A stretch of 64,000 bases of DNA from Ciona intestinalis (taxonomy: Eukaryota; Chordata; Ascidiacea; Phlebobranchia; Cionidae). The DNA is taken from NCBI RefSeq assembly GCF_000224145.3, contig NC_020174.2:5099117-5163116 (forward strand), given 5' to 3'. Position numbers and translations under genes: made by a program. The notes under the pieces are model-generated. The model was not told the DNA's origin and did not search any database. It worked only from the letters and a program-made list of their open reading frames with translations. Positions 1 to 15,731 of this stretch are shown here, piece by piece; the first letter of the stretch is position 1; each line of letters starts with the position of its first letter.

Positions 1-3684
<3,684 letters not shown>

Positions 3685-4047
3685 TTCAATGTTGTTTCCC
3701 AGTGATTAAATGTAAATAAAAATTACGATGTATATGTACAATACAGAACAGATCAATGAAACTTACGAAATCTGTGTGAAAAAACAAACATATTAGTAAA
3801 GCTTATATTCTACATTTCGAGCTACATTAATATTCACATTTCGTCTGCCTAAAATAAAAAAACATTTTAAAAACGTTAACTGAACTGAGAATATGCGCAT
3901 AAAACCTACATGCAACTACTGCTGTGAGATTCTATGTGCTGTTATTACGGAAAATTAGTTTACCGTCTCAGTAACTGTCCCACAGATCTCAGTTGAGCAA
4001 TTTTATAACTCACAGACGTTTAATAGAACAAAACGTAAACCTACCGG

Positions 4048-4066
4048 TGTGGTGGATTCTGATTGG
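4048..4066 (-). promoter_or_regulatory. ERSE-like element upstream of HSPA5 (copy 1)
   Basis: On the minus strand this reads CCAAT, nine bases, CCACA. The ER stress response element of grp78 promoters is CCAAT-N9-CCACG (NF-Y plus ATF6), so it matches except for the last base. It lies about 365 bp upstream of the HSPA5 start codon in the correct orientation. Confidence 0.55.
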
Positions 4067-4080
4067 ATGATTGTGCCACG

Positions 4081-4099
4081 TGTGGTGTGCTTCTATTGG
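4081..4099 (-). promoter_or_regulatory. ERSE-like element upstream of HSPA5 (copy 2)
   Basis: A second CCAAT-N9-CCACA on the minus strand, 33 bp from the first and with the same single departure from the CCACG half. Paired elements at this spacing resemble the repeated ERSEs of vertebrate grp78 promoters. Confidence 0.55.
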
Positions 4100-4893
4100 A
4101 CGACCGTATTCGACGTAACATGACGATACAATATTTGAACATAAAACCATGACTAGACATAATCTTACGCAATCATTCGGTACGATTGGCCGTCGGTCGC
4201 GTATTGTAAAGGACACGTATCAGATAAGTGGTCTTGTTTTGCTCTTAATAGCATACAATGCTTATGCAATTTAAAGTAATCGTGCTAAAGTCACGTATAC
4301 TTTTAAAAGTGGCAACCATAGCGCAATACGACCACAATTCATCACCTGTAAAAACACTTCCATAAGAACACGTGTTATTAAACCTTTCTCTACACGTCAG
4401 TATCATGTTTGTATTTACACGTAACATTTCGATATAGTTAATATTAGTACCGATACATAATCTTAAAGTTTACTAAATTGAAATTATTGTGTTATTAAGG
4501 AATGACTCAATAGTAAATATTTTCTAATGGAAAATTCAATAAGAGAAACATATACTGTAGGACCGTAGGTGCACCCAATAAATAAAACTTAAAAAAGAAA
4601 GATGCTTGAGTTAATCCATCTCCATGACATGTTTTATTTGTAGTGTATATAATCAGACAGGTGTAAGGGTGGCTTTAAAATAAGAAATTAAATCGTCCGT
4701 AGGTCTACACTGTGCATGAATGTCAAATAAGCCAACATATGGTTGTGTTGATCAAATTTCTTCTATTGCGTTCTTTCATTGATTCCATAATAACCACACT
4801 GAATACACTGCAGATTGATTACCGGGGCTAACAACCGAGTACACTTACTTGTATCACTCTTCTGTGGTGTAACACAGTGTTTTAAGTTAGTAA

Positions 4894-5093
4894 AGAGTGG
4901 GAAAAGATAGGACACCTTTTTATTCATTTTTTTCGCACCATTTGGAAGTAAACAAAGAACATTCAAAGAAATATAGAACCGTATCCTCACGACTCCCATA
5001 CAGACAGTTGTTAAGAGATAATTGTTAAGACACGACCAGGATATTCCGGTATTATATGGGCTGAAGGTTTCCCATCTTATCCCACTGTAGGGT
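4894..5093 (+). repeat. MITE family A, diverged copy
   Basis: Ends resemble the family termini (GTGGGAAAAGATAGGACACC at left, its approximate reverse complement CCCATCTTATCCCACT at right). The interior has the family segment around TAAACAAAGAACATTCAAAG. Confidence 0.7.
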
Positions 5094-5320
5094 ACTATAT
5101 TTACTTTTGCCACGCGCGCGTTTTCGTCAAAGGTCGACTTTCTAGCGATATCTTGTTTCTCCAACTACAAAAGAATTTCGTTTGTAAAGAGTTGTCATCT
5201 ATACTCCCACCCACGGACAAATTATCAGATTAAAACAATAGCTGATAGCAGGATCCGGCTATTGTCGACTGTGTTTGCTAAACTGGTCGACAGATTGTTT
5301 GCATCTGAAGTTTTTTGATC

Positions 5321-7310
5321 ATGAAGCGTCAAATTTGTGTTGTAGCTTATGTAGCAAACAGGCCTGATTACAGCGATTCACGAAAACCGAGTTACTGGCA
5401 TTTAGCAGTTGTAAAAAACTGCACAGCGGTCGTGGGTGCACTCGTAAAAGACAAAGATAATTTCGTAAAGGTGCTAACTTCAGCGCAATCAGGTACAAAA
5501 TCTGTAAACCTACGATTCAGTATTTTATTGTTGTAAGCTGTTTCTCACAGAAAATTTTCTATAAATGAAGACCGTATAAGAGATTCCGGCTCGTGTAAAT
5601 CTTCACCACTGTCACTATTTTAGATTCATCTTTCGTCAGAAATATAAAACGAACTTCGCCAGATGTTCTTTTAACTGGAGTATCCCTCGAAATCACGACT
5701 CAGGTCGCCAAGTCAGTAGCGGGAAGTGATACTTTAATATTGTTTACTGATACAGACTATGAAAAAGAAAACCCCATTTCGGTGAGTACTTCATTTGTAA
5801 AGCAATCAGTTAAATATAGAAATCTTTGAGTAAACAGGTTTATCTGTAACAGGATGAAGTGGATGTTGGTCGTTCTGTCACTGACGCTTGCGTCAACAGT
5901 TGCGTTAAACACTTGATCTACAGCACGCAAATGCACGTATACGCTTGCATTGGTCTGAGGTGTGACGCATGTGATGCAAAAGCACATATCGCAGATTATA
6001 TTACAGCTGCGGATATTAAAGAAACGCTGGTCTGCATTCCGTTTCTTTATGAAGATTTTCTCGCTGGAGGCGCTCTTACACCAAGGAAAACTACCCGAAC
6101 AGACACCTACAAAATAGGTATTCAATATATATAACCCATATTTGTTCGGCGCTGCACCTGTAGCATATAGTGCAGAGCCATAGAAATACCGAGTAGTCCA
6201 ACCCATTGTTACGTAAAACACAAATTGAACGGCAATTTGGGTCCAAAATAACACAGTAGGTATAGGGAAAATGTCTGTTTTTAGGTAAATTATAGAAAAA
6301 CTTGGCCCTAGAAACAAATTTAAAGGTTAAAAAATGTAAAAATCATGTTTTATTTGTTTTCTGTATCAAAAAAAGTCAAAAAATAAAATTAGAAGCGGTT
6401 GATTTGTGACATTTTAGCCATTTAATGCGGCTAAATTAATATATTTTTTCAAAAAAATGCTTGGTAAGGTAAATAAAAGCTGTTTTACACCTTTCCACAA
6501 AAGGAAAATACAAACAAAACCTAAAAAGTTCATTTAAACCTGTTGCCAAAGTCACCATTTTTGCTCTATTTTGGACACACAAAGATGGCGGTTGGACTAC
6601 TCGATGTTTATACGACTCTGGCATAGTGGTTAGTGCACCCCTTATTCCTTTTGTAGCCCATCAGAAGTTATGGGTCAAGGCTTGTCGATGCACAATATGC
6701 AAAACAGAATAATCAGCCTCGTGTTAAACCTGGTGTAGTTCCCGCTAATGTAGTCATAAATAGATCATATATTCATACTTTTAAAACTTGTTATAGTTGC
6801 TCCGATGGGCTACATTCCAATGGACACAATAGCCCTTGAAGACGTTGCACTTTGCTTCAGAAATCTAGTTGCTAATCCAACAAATTGGTCAGGAAAAACG
6901 TTGTCACTTTCAGGTGATAAAATGACTATCCAGGTAAAGCGATGTGCCAGTCACAGTCAACTCAAGGGTACAAATTTCAAACTTGTATTGCCTTTTACAG
7001 GAATATGCACAGATGTTGACTGATAATGTCTACCCTAAGATTGTTAAGGATGCTCAAGTAATGTATAGTTTTCCTTTAAAAACATTTAAAAGTTTACGAC
7101 AGTCTTGTAATCCAGGTTACACCAGAAGAGTTCATTGACTACAATGAATGGGACGGTGCTGAAGACATGGCTAACTATTTCGATTATCTGACCAGAGGCG
7201 TCCAGCGTAACAACATGAACTCAACTATGTCGTTAGTCTCCGAAATTGCTTGCTTTTATGACTGGGCAAAAGCAAACGCGAAAAAAGTTGTAGCTGCACT
7301 AGAAGTTTGA
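5321..7310 (+). CDS. NmrA-like family (NMRAL1/HSCARG-type) protein
   Basis: Six exons: 5321-5492, 5624-5781, 5853-6117, 6797-6933, 7001-7057 and 7116-7310, all GT-AG and in phase, giving 327 residues (NMRAL1 is about 300). The family consists of atypical short-chain dehydrogenase folds that sense NADP(H). The C-terminal half matches NMRAL1 closely: VAPMGYIPMDTIALEDV, then the YAQMLTD and VTPEEF segments and EDMANYFDYL near the end. The N-terminus MKRQICVVAYVANRPDYSDS sits where family members carry the dinucleotide loop GATGxxG, but no GxxGxxG is present. Cofactor binding may be lost or altered. The ATG at 5321 was chosen because the frame upstream has only a TTG. Intron 3 holds a MITE-like element and a SINE piece. 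Confidence 0.85.
6164..6612. repeat. MITE-like element, family B, in intron 3 of the NmrA-like gene
   Basis: Two ends are inverted copies of each other: CCGAGTAGTCCAACCC near 6189 and GGTTGGACTACTCG near 6590, with weaker similarity outward and inward (GTCCAAAATA). The element is about 440 bp, AT-rich inside, with no coding capacity. Exact borders and target duplication are unclear. Confidence 0.6.
6612..6720 (+). repeat. tRNA-derived SINE fragment
   Basis: The stretch starting CTGGCATAGTGGTTAGTGC resembles the A-box head of the SINE seen elsewhere in the window. It is degraded and lies within the intron before exon 4 of the NmrA-like gene. Confidence 0.4.
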
Positions 7311-7428
7311 TTTTCTTATCTGTAACATGATTGAATGTATTGAATGTATGTGCATAATCAATTCAATGTTTTAAACGAAAGTATAAAAAACACTACGGAA
7401 AACGAACTACTTTGTTCTATAAACTATC

Positions 7429-8215
7429 CTATTTGCGTGCATTTCTCTTTCTACCCGAAGACATCGTCGGGGTGCTTAGAACTGTTTTCATTGAAGATCC
7501 CCTTTCTGGATTGTGAATACAGTAGCTAGCTGTATGGGCAAAATCTCCGGTCGCTCCACAAAAGCGGCAAACATGTCTGAAAACAAAAGTTTAGTGATTA
7601 AATTTTGAAACTGGACTACGGGATATATACCTTCGTAAAACAGGGCATGTGATACGGCCGGTCGAGTCACGAATTAAATGGGTGGAGTAGAAATCCATAG
7701 GTTCTCTGTTACTTTTACAAAAGGCACAACACTGAACTCTGGGCCTTGTGGTACGGCGGGCAGGAGGCACCGAAGGTCTGTGAAGGTGGTGACTGGCAGA
7801 TAGTGCTGGGGGACGCCAGTTCGATGGAGGTAAACGCATAGCTGATCCGGGGCCATACAAGTTTGACTCATTGTTGTGTAAGTGCCGTTTTTGTTGATTC
7901 GAAGGAAACTGTGGGCGTATTTGAACTTGCGATCGTATGGGAACTTGTCGTCTTATGGGGACTGGTTGTCTTGGATACTGCATTCTTTCGTGCTGTAAAA
8001 GTGGCGGCAAACGTATGCTTGGTGCAGTAAGCTCATTGTTCTGGGATTGGGGAAATGGAGATGCAATAGAGGTTCCTGTAAAGTGTTGTCTTGACCTTTG
8101 CCACTTTGAGATAAAATATGTAAATGTACAAGCCACGTACAATGTCTCAAATATATCTTACCTGATTATGTGGCATGCCATGAAGCCCCTGAACGCTGTA
8201 ACTTTTTCTATTCAT
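7429..8215 (-). CDS. nanos: Nanos family RNA-binding zinc-finger protein
   Basis: Translational repressor that works with Pumilio in germline cells. Three exons: 8215-8162, 8103-7631 and 7576-7429, giving 224 residues. The C-terminus holds the two nanos CCHC fingers with exact family spacing. The first is C-X2-C-X12-H-X10-C starting CAFCKSNREPMDFY. The second is C-X2-C-X7-H-X4-C in CRFCGATGDFAHTASYC. They are joined by CPVLRRHV, with an intron in the arginine codon between fingers. The N-terminal half is low-complexity, rich in proline, arginine and glutamine, with a repeated VPIRRQ/VPIRSQ/VQIRPQ motif. The ATG at 8215 opens MNRKSYSVQGLHGMPHNQ. Intron 1 is only 58 bp. A short basic tail (SGRKRNARK) ends the protein. 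Finger spacing makes the assignment firm. Confidence 0.93.
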
Positions 8216-9097
8216 AGCGAAGCAAGTTTTACGCACGACAGGGTAATATAAATACTGTTTAACACTGACTGGTGACTTTAAACTATAGGACGTATATAAA
8301 TGGTTAACGCTTTTATAGCTCTTGTGGACTGTACAGCCTACACCTAAAATCACTATAGAGTAACTTTACACAGTTTTAGCGAACTGTACAACGCAAGCTG
8401 CTTACAGTTGGGGTAAAGAACTTACAATGGAACTAACTGTAACAGTTTAGCTAATCTGTATATGCCTACACGTGCAGAACTGAAGATCAAAGGATTTGCC
8501 ACTTTTTTTGTAACGTCACAGTTGTGTTTCTCGTTCCATCCTGTTACAGATTTCTATTATAGGCTTAAAAAAACAAGACGATTTAAATTTTTGGTGCCTA
8601 GGTTCAGAAATCTTTAAAATTTAAGAAAGATTGTTCTATGTTGTTGGATATCTCTATTTTAAAACCAAGTGCAATGTATATTTAGATGACTTATGTTTTC
8701 ATCGAACTTCTGTCGATATTAATTTGCTTATACATTATATTTTTCCAACATTGCATTTTCGAAACACCACTTCTGATCTGGAACAGGAACACAGCACCCC
8801 GCAAAAATAATAAAAAATGTTACGCCTGAAGCGACTGGAAACATCTCGCGTAAAGCGTTGTTGCTAAGCAACTTACAACTACATAATAAGGAATTTAGTT
8901 TTAGCTTCAAGGCTTTGTTTTCAGCTAATACTTACGATGTTATTATAGAAAACTGGACAGTGATTGTTTTTTTATACTTAATACTATATATCCTTCAATT
9001 TGTAGACCAAAAAAGCAGGTTTTTAAGTGGCTAATTGCTTTTGCTTATATAGGCGAAATAGCAAACAAACCAAGAGGCTTAATTACTGTCTGCCAAA
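8216..9097. other. Divergent spacer between nanos and ODAD3
   Basis: About 880 bp shared by two head-to-head genes. It should contain both promoters. I see no exon, known motif array or repeat that can be named with confidence. Confidence 0.5.
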
Positions 9098-12000
9098 ATG
9101 CCCGTGTCCATGGAGATGCATAAGCCTCCGATTCAAGAGCAAATATTAGAAATAACAAAAAAGATTCAACTTTTGGGTATGCCACAAATTTTGTGTTTTA
9201 TTGTGTTGTGCTGTAATTAACTTAATATTTTTGTAATAATTATAAAACCTTTGTTGATTTTCCTATACATCTCAACATATGTGGAACATATAGGATCAAT
9301 ATTACAAATCAATTACCTATAATTCCAGAGGGTGACAGAAAGGCATATTATGAAAGCTCACAATGGTCGATTAAAAAGAATCGTGACATCATTGCCAAAA
9401 TGAGACAAGAGAACAAAAGTCTTCATAAAAATCTTGCAGATGTCTTGGCAGTATGTTAATTCTTCTTTTTTATTTGATTAGTATAACTTGGTGGTTACTT
9501 GTTCAATGGCAATAATGCAATATGATTGGACAATTTGAGATTCCATCAAGGGTGTATAACAATTAGTTTGATAGGAAATGTACAATCAGCTATCTACAAA
9601 AACACATATATATATTACACTAAAAAGTTTGCTGTGTACAAACCACATATACTCATTACTGTCTACTTAGATTATTAAGACCATTGATAACTTTTGAGAA
9701 TGTCTTTTTTAAAAAGTTATAATTTTCCTTTTTATCATCCTAATTTTTACAACAGGGTGACGACAAAGTTATTGATCAAGCTTTTCAAGGAAGGCATGTG
9801 GAAAGAGCAGCATTAAGAAATAAAACTGGGAAGATGGCAGTTTCTGTTGTGGATCAGAAGGTAAATGAGAGTGTGGTCCAATTAGGTTTTCCATTACTTG
9901 GTTGTATTGATCCTTACGATGAAAAACCTGGGATTTAAAATCTCCCAAGGCTGGTATTGGTCTGCATGTCTGCATAAAAAGTAGCGCAACAAGTTTGACT
10001 TGTATGTTTATATGCTCTTAATGGGGCAAACTGCATAATAAAAAGATGGCTTGATTGACTATGGCAACTACGCAAGAATTTCTTAAACCTATTTATTCCA
10101 GGTGTGCGACAACAAGAAAAGGTTGAACGCTCTCAGAGCAACAACTGAAGCTCGTAGGAAGAAACTCACAGAGCTGAAAACACAATACGATCAAATGTTG
10201 AAGGATGCTTCGGCTGCCGTGGAGATGGACAAAGGCGAAAGTGATGCTGCTCAGGTAAAGGAATATTCAGGCTCACTGCTGCTACCATTGTGAGCATATG
10301 TGTCCTTGGGCAACATATTTAATGGCTTAAATTAGGAGCCATACAATAAAAAAAAATAAAAAAGTACTCACAAAGTTACAATCGTGGTAACTCCCAAGCT
10401 GGCACAAGTTGGATAAAAGAATACCCGTGTCACAACAAATGTCATTTTCCGGCTTGCGAGGATAAAACAAGTTACATTCCATTAATCTTATAAATTTTCA
10501 AAAAGAACGCAACTAGGTTTTCCACCTCAAGTAAATCTTAATCTGGTAAAAATACAATTTGTTTGTGTCACGATGTACCTTTGCGTAATTAGGCAGTTAA
10601 ATTTATTTCTTATAATTTGCAGCACTTGAGGCAACTGGAGAACAGACTTGACAAAGCAAGACTAAAAAGTCAAGAAGCTGAACACATCAGTAAAGTGTAT
10701 GAGAAGATCAAAGCTCATCTGCAACAGGTCGCTCTTTTATTTTTTGTATGATTAATTGAATTTGTATAACAAATATATTTACCATCACTTACCATTCTGA
10801 ATGGTTAAGTTTGTAACCAAAGGATTCAATGCTTGATGCTGCTACCATTATGGAGGTTGTTTTATGGTCAAGGTTGTTTGGTTAAGAAACATGTTGTTCT
10901 TTCTTATTTTCGACTGGTTTATGCCATTAAAACATTTGAAACATTTTCCCACTGTTTAGGAAAGTTTAACCTTCCACAACCAACTTGATCAACAAGAAGA
11001 GGATATCCTGAAAACAAGACAAGAGTTGTTGGAGGTTCAGTCAATGTATACGGACGCACAAGTTGCTAGGGATGATGCAAAGGAAGAACTGGCACGACAC
11101 GAGGATATTGTGTACAGGTAAAAGGATAGTTAGTACAAAATATTTAATAAAGTGATTCATGTTTCTGCTGAGGACCAAGATTTGGCTGTCAGCCGGGATG
11201 ATTGAATATAATCTATTTATCTTCATTTGACAAAGCATCGACAGTCGTAAACTCAAGTGTTTCATACACCTAGTGCCAGCTTCCGCTTAACCACATATGT
11301 AACGAAGTGTTTGATATTTTCTCTGTATGGTTAACACATTGCCACCATGTGCATAACGCATCATTATTGTAAATTAAATTCATTAAATCAACAGAGAGAG
11401 AAAGGAAAGAGAGACAGCTTTGACTGAACTGAAAGCACAAGCTGAAGAGAAGAAGGCTCACGCTGAGCGTGTGGAACGCAGAGTAAGTAAAACTAACATT
11501 TGGCGTTACTGTTGATTACCAATTTTTATTCATGTTTTTTTTGTTGCTTTATACAATACCACGGCGGCAATTGCTCAATGATGTGGCAAATTTTATTGAT
11601 CTTGTAAAACGTCCAGCAAATCTGACTCAAATTTTTGCTTTCCAAAATAAATTGATTTTTACATTTTTTGTGCCACAAATGAACCTAAGGGTCTGAGCTT
11701 GCTTGGCTCGTCTTTGTAAAAGTTGACCAACTATTTCCAGCTACAACGAGCTGCATTACAAGAGCAAGAACTTGGACAAGAAGGAAGCAAACCCCTTCTT
11801 AGTGAAGAGGAACAAGAGAAGAAGATTACTTCATATGAAGAAGCTTTCCTGAGGATCAAGGAGGCAACTGGAGTGTCAGGAACACAGGTGAAAATATTAT
11901 GATACATTGGTACAGGGAATGTGAAAAATTTGTGATAGAGGCAGAAGGTAGCAAAATAATTATGCTGTTTTTAAAGTGAGCCTTTACAAGAGAGTCTTTA

Positions 12001-14141
12001 CGGGCTTTTTGTTACAGAATTGCTCAATAAATATGGCATAATATGATATATACGTAACAGGAGGTGGTAGCAAGGTTCAAGTCCCAGGGTGACACGCAAC
12101 ATCACCTTGAAGATCTGAAAAAAGAAAATCAGAAACAACTACAGAGGCTGCAGGAAGAGAGAGTGAAACTGCAACAAGAATACGAGGAAATGAAATATTC
12201 TGGGGAGGCAAAGTTGTCAAGGTAAGATATGTCTATCTAACTTAAGCTTGGTAATCAAATTATGAAATCGAAATGGATGATCTAATATCACTTAATTATT
12301 GAAGCGTATATCACTGGTGTATGACGTTAAAGTTGGATAAAAGAATTTTACTTTGAATATTGTATAATTTAACATGAAAATGATTAATTGGACTGGTTTA
12401 CTTTACATGATCTAGCATACTTGCCTTCCATCCAAGGTTTTGTATTTATTTTTAATAATAAGAGTGTTGTAACGACTGTTGTTTTACTGTTACTTCCCGT
12501 CCTTCCCTTTTTGTAAACTTTTCCGCTCGTTACTGTGACCTAAGAGACAAAATCGTCAAAATGTGAATTTAAATTGTTGTTTTTTCCATTAATAAATTTA
12601 AACGCTGATATGCTTGTCTACAAGTGGCCAACGTATGTTGGAGGAATTTGAGCAACATCTACAAGAGCAAGAGCAAAGACGAGATGAAGCAGCCGATAAA
12701 CTAGAGAGAGCAAGTCATGTCCTTGTTAGTGTCAAGGCAGGTGTTGAACATCTTGCTGATAAACTACAACATCTTAAGATGGTGAGAAATTTCGCCTATG
12801 TATACTTTACCAATATTTTTTATTTTTGTATGAGTATAAATATACTCTTAGTGTGTTTTTTACCTTCCTGTCTTTTCTTTAGGGTCTGTAAATCCTGTAA
12901 TTAATTTGATTCTTTTGGTTAAATCCCAGGTTCTTAACAAAGTCTTTTACCCTAATTGTAGAGATAGGTTTCACTTGGCACAAATGTTGTAGACGGAATA
13001 ATTCCATTCTTTCCTCCCAGATGAAGAGCCATGTCCCAACCGCTCATCTATCTCCATCATCAGATGAATATGTCCTTGATCTGCTTTCCATATCGGAGGA
13101 AAAGCTCCTGAAACTCCTGGAGGACCTGGATGGTCGGGAGCTCGTTGATATTCTCCGACAGATGGAAGAGGAAGAGGTTGGGAAGAGTTTGTGATGCGTG
13201 GGATAAATAAGTTTTGTTGTAAAGATCAACTTTAAGAAATAAGTATAAGGATAACCAATGTTTTGTGTTTGAAAACAGAACACCCCTGTTATAACGGTTG
13301 TCAATTTTTAGCCACACAAGGATGAAGCAAACTACATTCATTCATTCAAATTACGTGGGTGGTCCAAACCTCTTAATAGTGTGATTCCATTAACCAAAAT
13401 GCATCCTTGTAAATAAGTTCCATGCCTCTCTTACATTAACGGTTTTTTCAGTTCCACTCCAGCATCGAGAGCAAGCTACCTTCGTACAATGTGAGGATCC
13501 CGCTTCCAGCTACCCACAAACCTGATGCATACGAAGGTGGGTGTGAATAAACGTATTATGAAGTCATTACGATGACGTAATACAGCGTTTGGTGACGTCA
13601 ACGTACATTAGGTGAAGTCATATAAAAGGGTAAGGGGGGGAGGAAGATGAAACATCTATTTATTTGGATAATATGTGCTAAAGGTGTCCCGGCTTCCCCC
13701 ACCCTTCAATAGCATAGTACTAGGTAAATGACCAACCTGTAAAATGTAAAACTCGCTTTCCACGAACGTGGTTGGATACAACCGTGATGCATACAAAATA
13801 ATCACCCACAAAGTTACGCACGTGGTACCTGGACACGACGTTTATAAAACAAAACACCTATGTTATAACGATTGTTGTTTACGCACCATGTGAGGATAAA
13901 TATGTAACATACGTGGTAATCATAAGCGGGCATGTGGTGTATGAAACAGAACAAATCACATTCTTTCATTACCTTTTACCTACATCTGCTAACGTTCATC
14001 ACAGAAGACGACGAGAGCGGTGATGACGACGCAGCAGCGCCAACTAGAGGTGACTTGAAACGACGATCGCAGCAGATCATCGACTCCAAGATGAAGAAGG
14101 GACGAAGTCGTCCGCGTAAGAAGAAAGGTGGGAAGATGTAA
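9098..14141 (+). CDS. ODAD3: Outer dynein arm docking complex subunit 3 (CCDC151)
   Basis: Coiled-coil protein of motile cilia and sperm flagella that anchors outer dynein arms to doublet microtubules. Thirteen exons: 9098-9176, 9329-9450, 9756-9860, 10102-10254, 10623-10727, 10960-11117, 11395-11482, 11741-11887, 12061-12221, 12625-12781, 13021-13176, 13452-13536 and 14005-14141. All are GT-AG and in phase, giving 550 residues (human about 595). Collinear similarity to CCDC151 includes [19 protein letters not shown] near the start, [34 protein letters not shown] and [20 protein letters not shown]. The C-terminus is acidic then basic ([15 protein letters not shown]). Most of the chain is heptad-like and rich in E, K and Q. 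Vertebrate members have an extra N-terminal extension that is absent here. Intron 12 carries one TGACGTCA and one TGACGTAA site. Confidence 0.95.
10262..10486 (+). repeat. tRNA-derived SINE in ODAD3 intron 4
   Basis: Contains the family segments GCTGCTACCATTGTGAG, GTGGTAACTCCCAAGC and the tail GAGGATAAAACAAGTTACAT. It starts within about 10 bp of the exon 4 donor site. Confidence 0.6.
13745..13930 (+). repeat. SINE tail-type repeat in ODAD3 intron 12
   Basis: Shares ATCACCCACAAAGTTACG, a TATGTTATAACGATTGT block and TGAGGATAAATATGTAAC with the other SINE copies of the window. A further diverged piece lies at about 13200-13345 in intron 11. Confidence 0.5.
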
Positions 14142-14900
14142 ATGACATCTGACATTTTATTCAATCGACCGGGGAGTTTTAGTTTTTAAGAGAATTCTGT
14201 TTCGGTCGTTTCCCTAACCGTCTAAACCAACCCACAAAATATTGGACAGTTGTTATATATGACAATGTAACAGTTGCATGAACTATGTACTTTAACGTAG
14301 CTCGATTTTAAACGCATTTGCCGTAGACGTGTTAAACAACATTTAAGCGTCGTGTCTTTACCCCGACACGTTATATTATTATTAAAATTTACTTTGATTG
14401 CACGAAAAATCGAGCTACGCTGTAGTGTTACCATAGCTTTCACAATACAACTATTACTATACAAAACATACAAACTACTCTTCAAGGCATCCATGTACAT
14501 AGTAATATGCCTTTGCTATTTTATACAATATATCTTACATCTGTTCAGCTTTTACTACTGTGCCTGTGATATTATATTAACACGTATAAACTTACATTTT
14601 CGCCTAGCTTCTTTTGACCAGAACTATACGTCTGCTTTGTAACTGCTTAGGCAACAGTTTACGAGTTATGCGAAATTGTTGTGATTAAATGTTAGCCCCG
14701 CGTCCCTTTTTCTTCCACCACGCAAGACGCTTAATTGAAAACGCAGCATTTTTAAGTGTTGCCAATTATTTTTTGCGTTCCGATTATACAACGAGCTTTT
14801 TGAATAAGAAGGAAACACTGGCCAATCCAAAATGCTTTGTATAAGTTATGCTAATGTTTCTTTGCGTTTTGCAAAATGTTTACTTTTCTTGGTTGTATGA

Positions 14901-14906
14901 AATAAA
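14901..14906 (+). promoter_or_regulatory. Candidate polyadenylation signal for ODAD3
   Basis: AATAAA in an AT-rich context followed by a T-rich stretch, the last clear signal before the MITE. Confidence 0.35.
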
Positions 14907-14959
14907 TATATCTGTTGTTTTAATGCGTCAGTTTTATTTATAAGTAAATTAATGCTATC

Positions 14960-15151
14960 TAGTAGGGTGGGGGAAGATGGGACACCCTTTCATTCTATTT
15001 TCTTGTCCCATATGGAAGTAAACAAAGAACATTCAAAGAATTGTAAAACCGTATCTTTACGACTCTCATAGATCGTTGTTAATTGTTTAAAACACGATCA
15101 GGATATTTAGATATTATGTGCTAAAGGTTTCCCATCTTTCCGCACCCCATC
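14960..15151 (+). repeat. MITE family A, good copy
   Basis: Begins TAGTAGGGTGGGGGAAGATG and ends in the approximate reverse complement CCCATCTTTCCGCACCCCAT. Interior matches the other copies (TAAACAAAGAACATTCAAAG, then AAAACACGATCAGGATAT). Non-coding, about 190 bp. Confidence 0.85.
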
Positions 15152-15731
15152 TATATATATAAACCACACGACACAGTGTGTCTTGAAATAACTCGCACAA
15201 CTTCTATATTGTACGCTGACATGTTGCAAATCGACCAAAACTCTGCGATTACGAAACAAAAAGATTGCGAACTGAACTGCGACTATCTGGCAGCGCAGTA
15301 GGTAGTAATGTGCAAAATATCGATTACAAAACAATTCAGTCTGCAAAAAAAAGAGAGCGCAAAACACAGAAATTTCAATGAGAATATCTTAATGGCTGAT
15401 TCAGCATTTCGACTCTGACAATCGGTGAATTACGCAAGGATAAACCGCTACAGTGTTAAGTGGGTCTCATTCGACATCAATTGGTAATGTTCCTAAGTCA
15501 AAAAAGATCTTTCGACAATTGTTTGTTTTGTGATCTTAAAACACCGACGTTTCGTCCGCCATACGCCTACATACTATCAAGTTTTGCGAAATATATTAAA
15601 TACTCCGGGTTTGGAACACTGAGATTGCGTATAGCGGTTTTGTTGTGAGTCTGGGGTTCTCTATACCTTAAGCTTCCAAGGACTGATGTCTTATTGAATG
15701 GCTTATGGCTGGAATATCTTGCGGTCAGTTT

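Larger units (their letters stand above)
3685..5320. other. Divergent spacer between HSPA5 and the NmrA-like gene
   Basis: About 1.6 kb between two head-to-head genes. The HSPA5-proximal part carries two CCAAT-N9-CCACA sites and a CACGTG box (4077-4082). A degenerate MITE copy occupies about 4894-5093. I see no coding exon. Confidence 0.6.
14142..15731. other. Convergent spacer between ODAD3 and the synaptotagmin-family gene
   Basis: Holds the ODAD3 3' untranslated region, with an AATAAA at 14901-14906 about 760 bp past the stop, then a MITE at 14960-15151. The rest (to 15731) shows only chance reading frames. Confidence 0.5.

Noticed and set aside
5757-6317. 186-codon frame on the minus strand
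   Set aside because: It runs antisense over exon 3 of the NmrA-like gene and into the MITE-like element, and has no recognisable domain.
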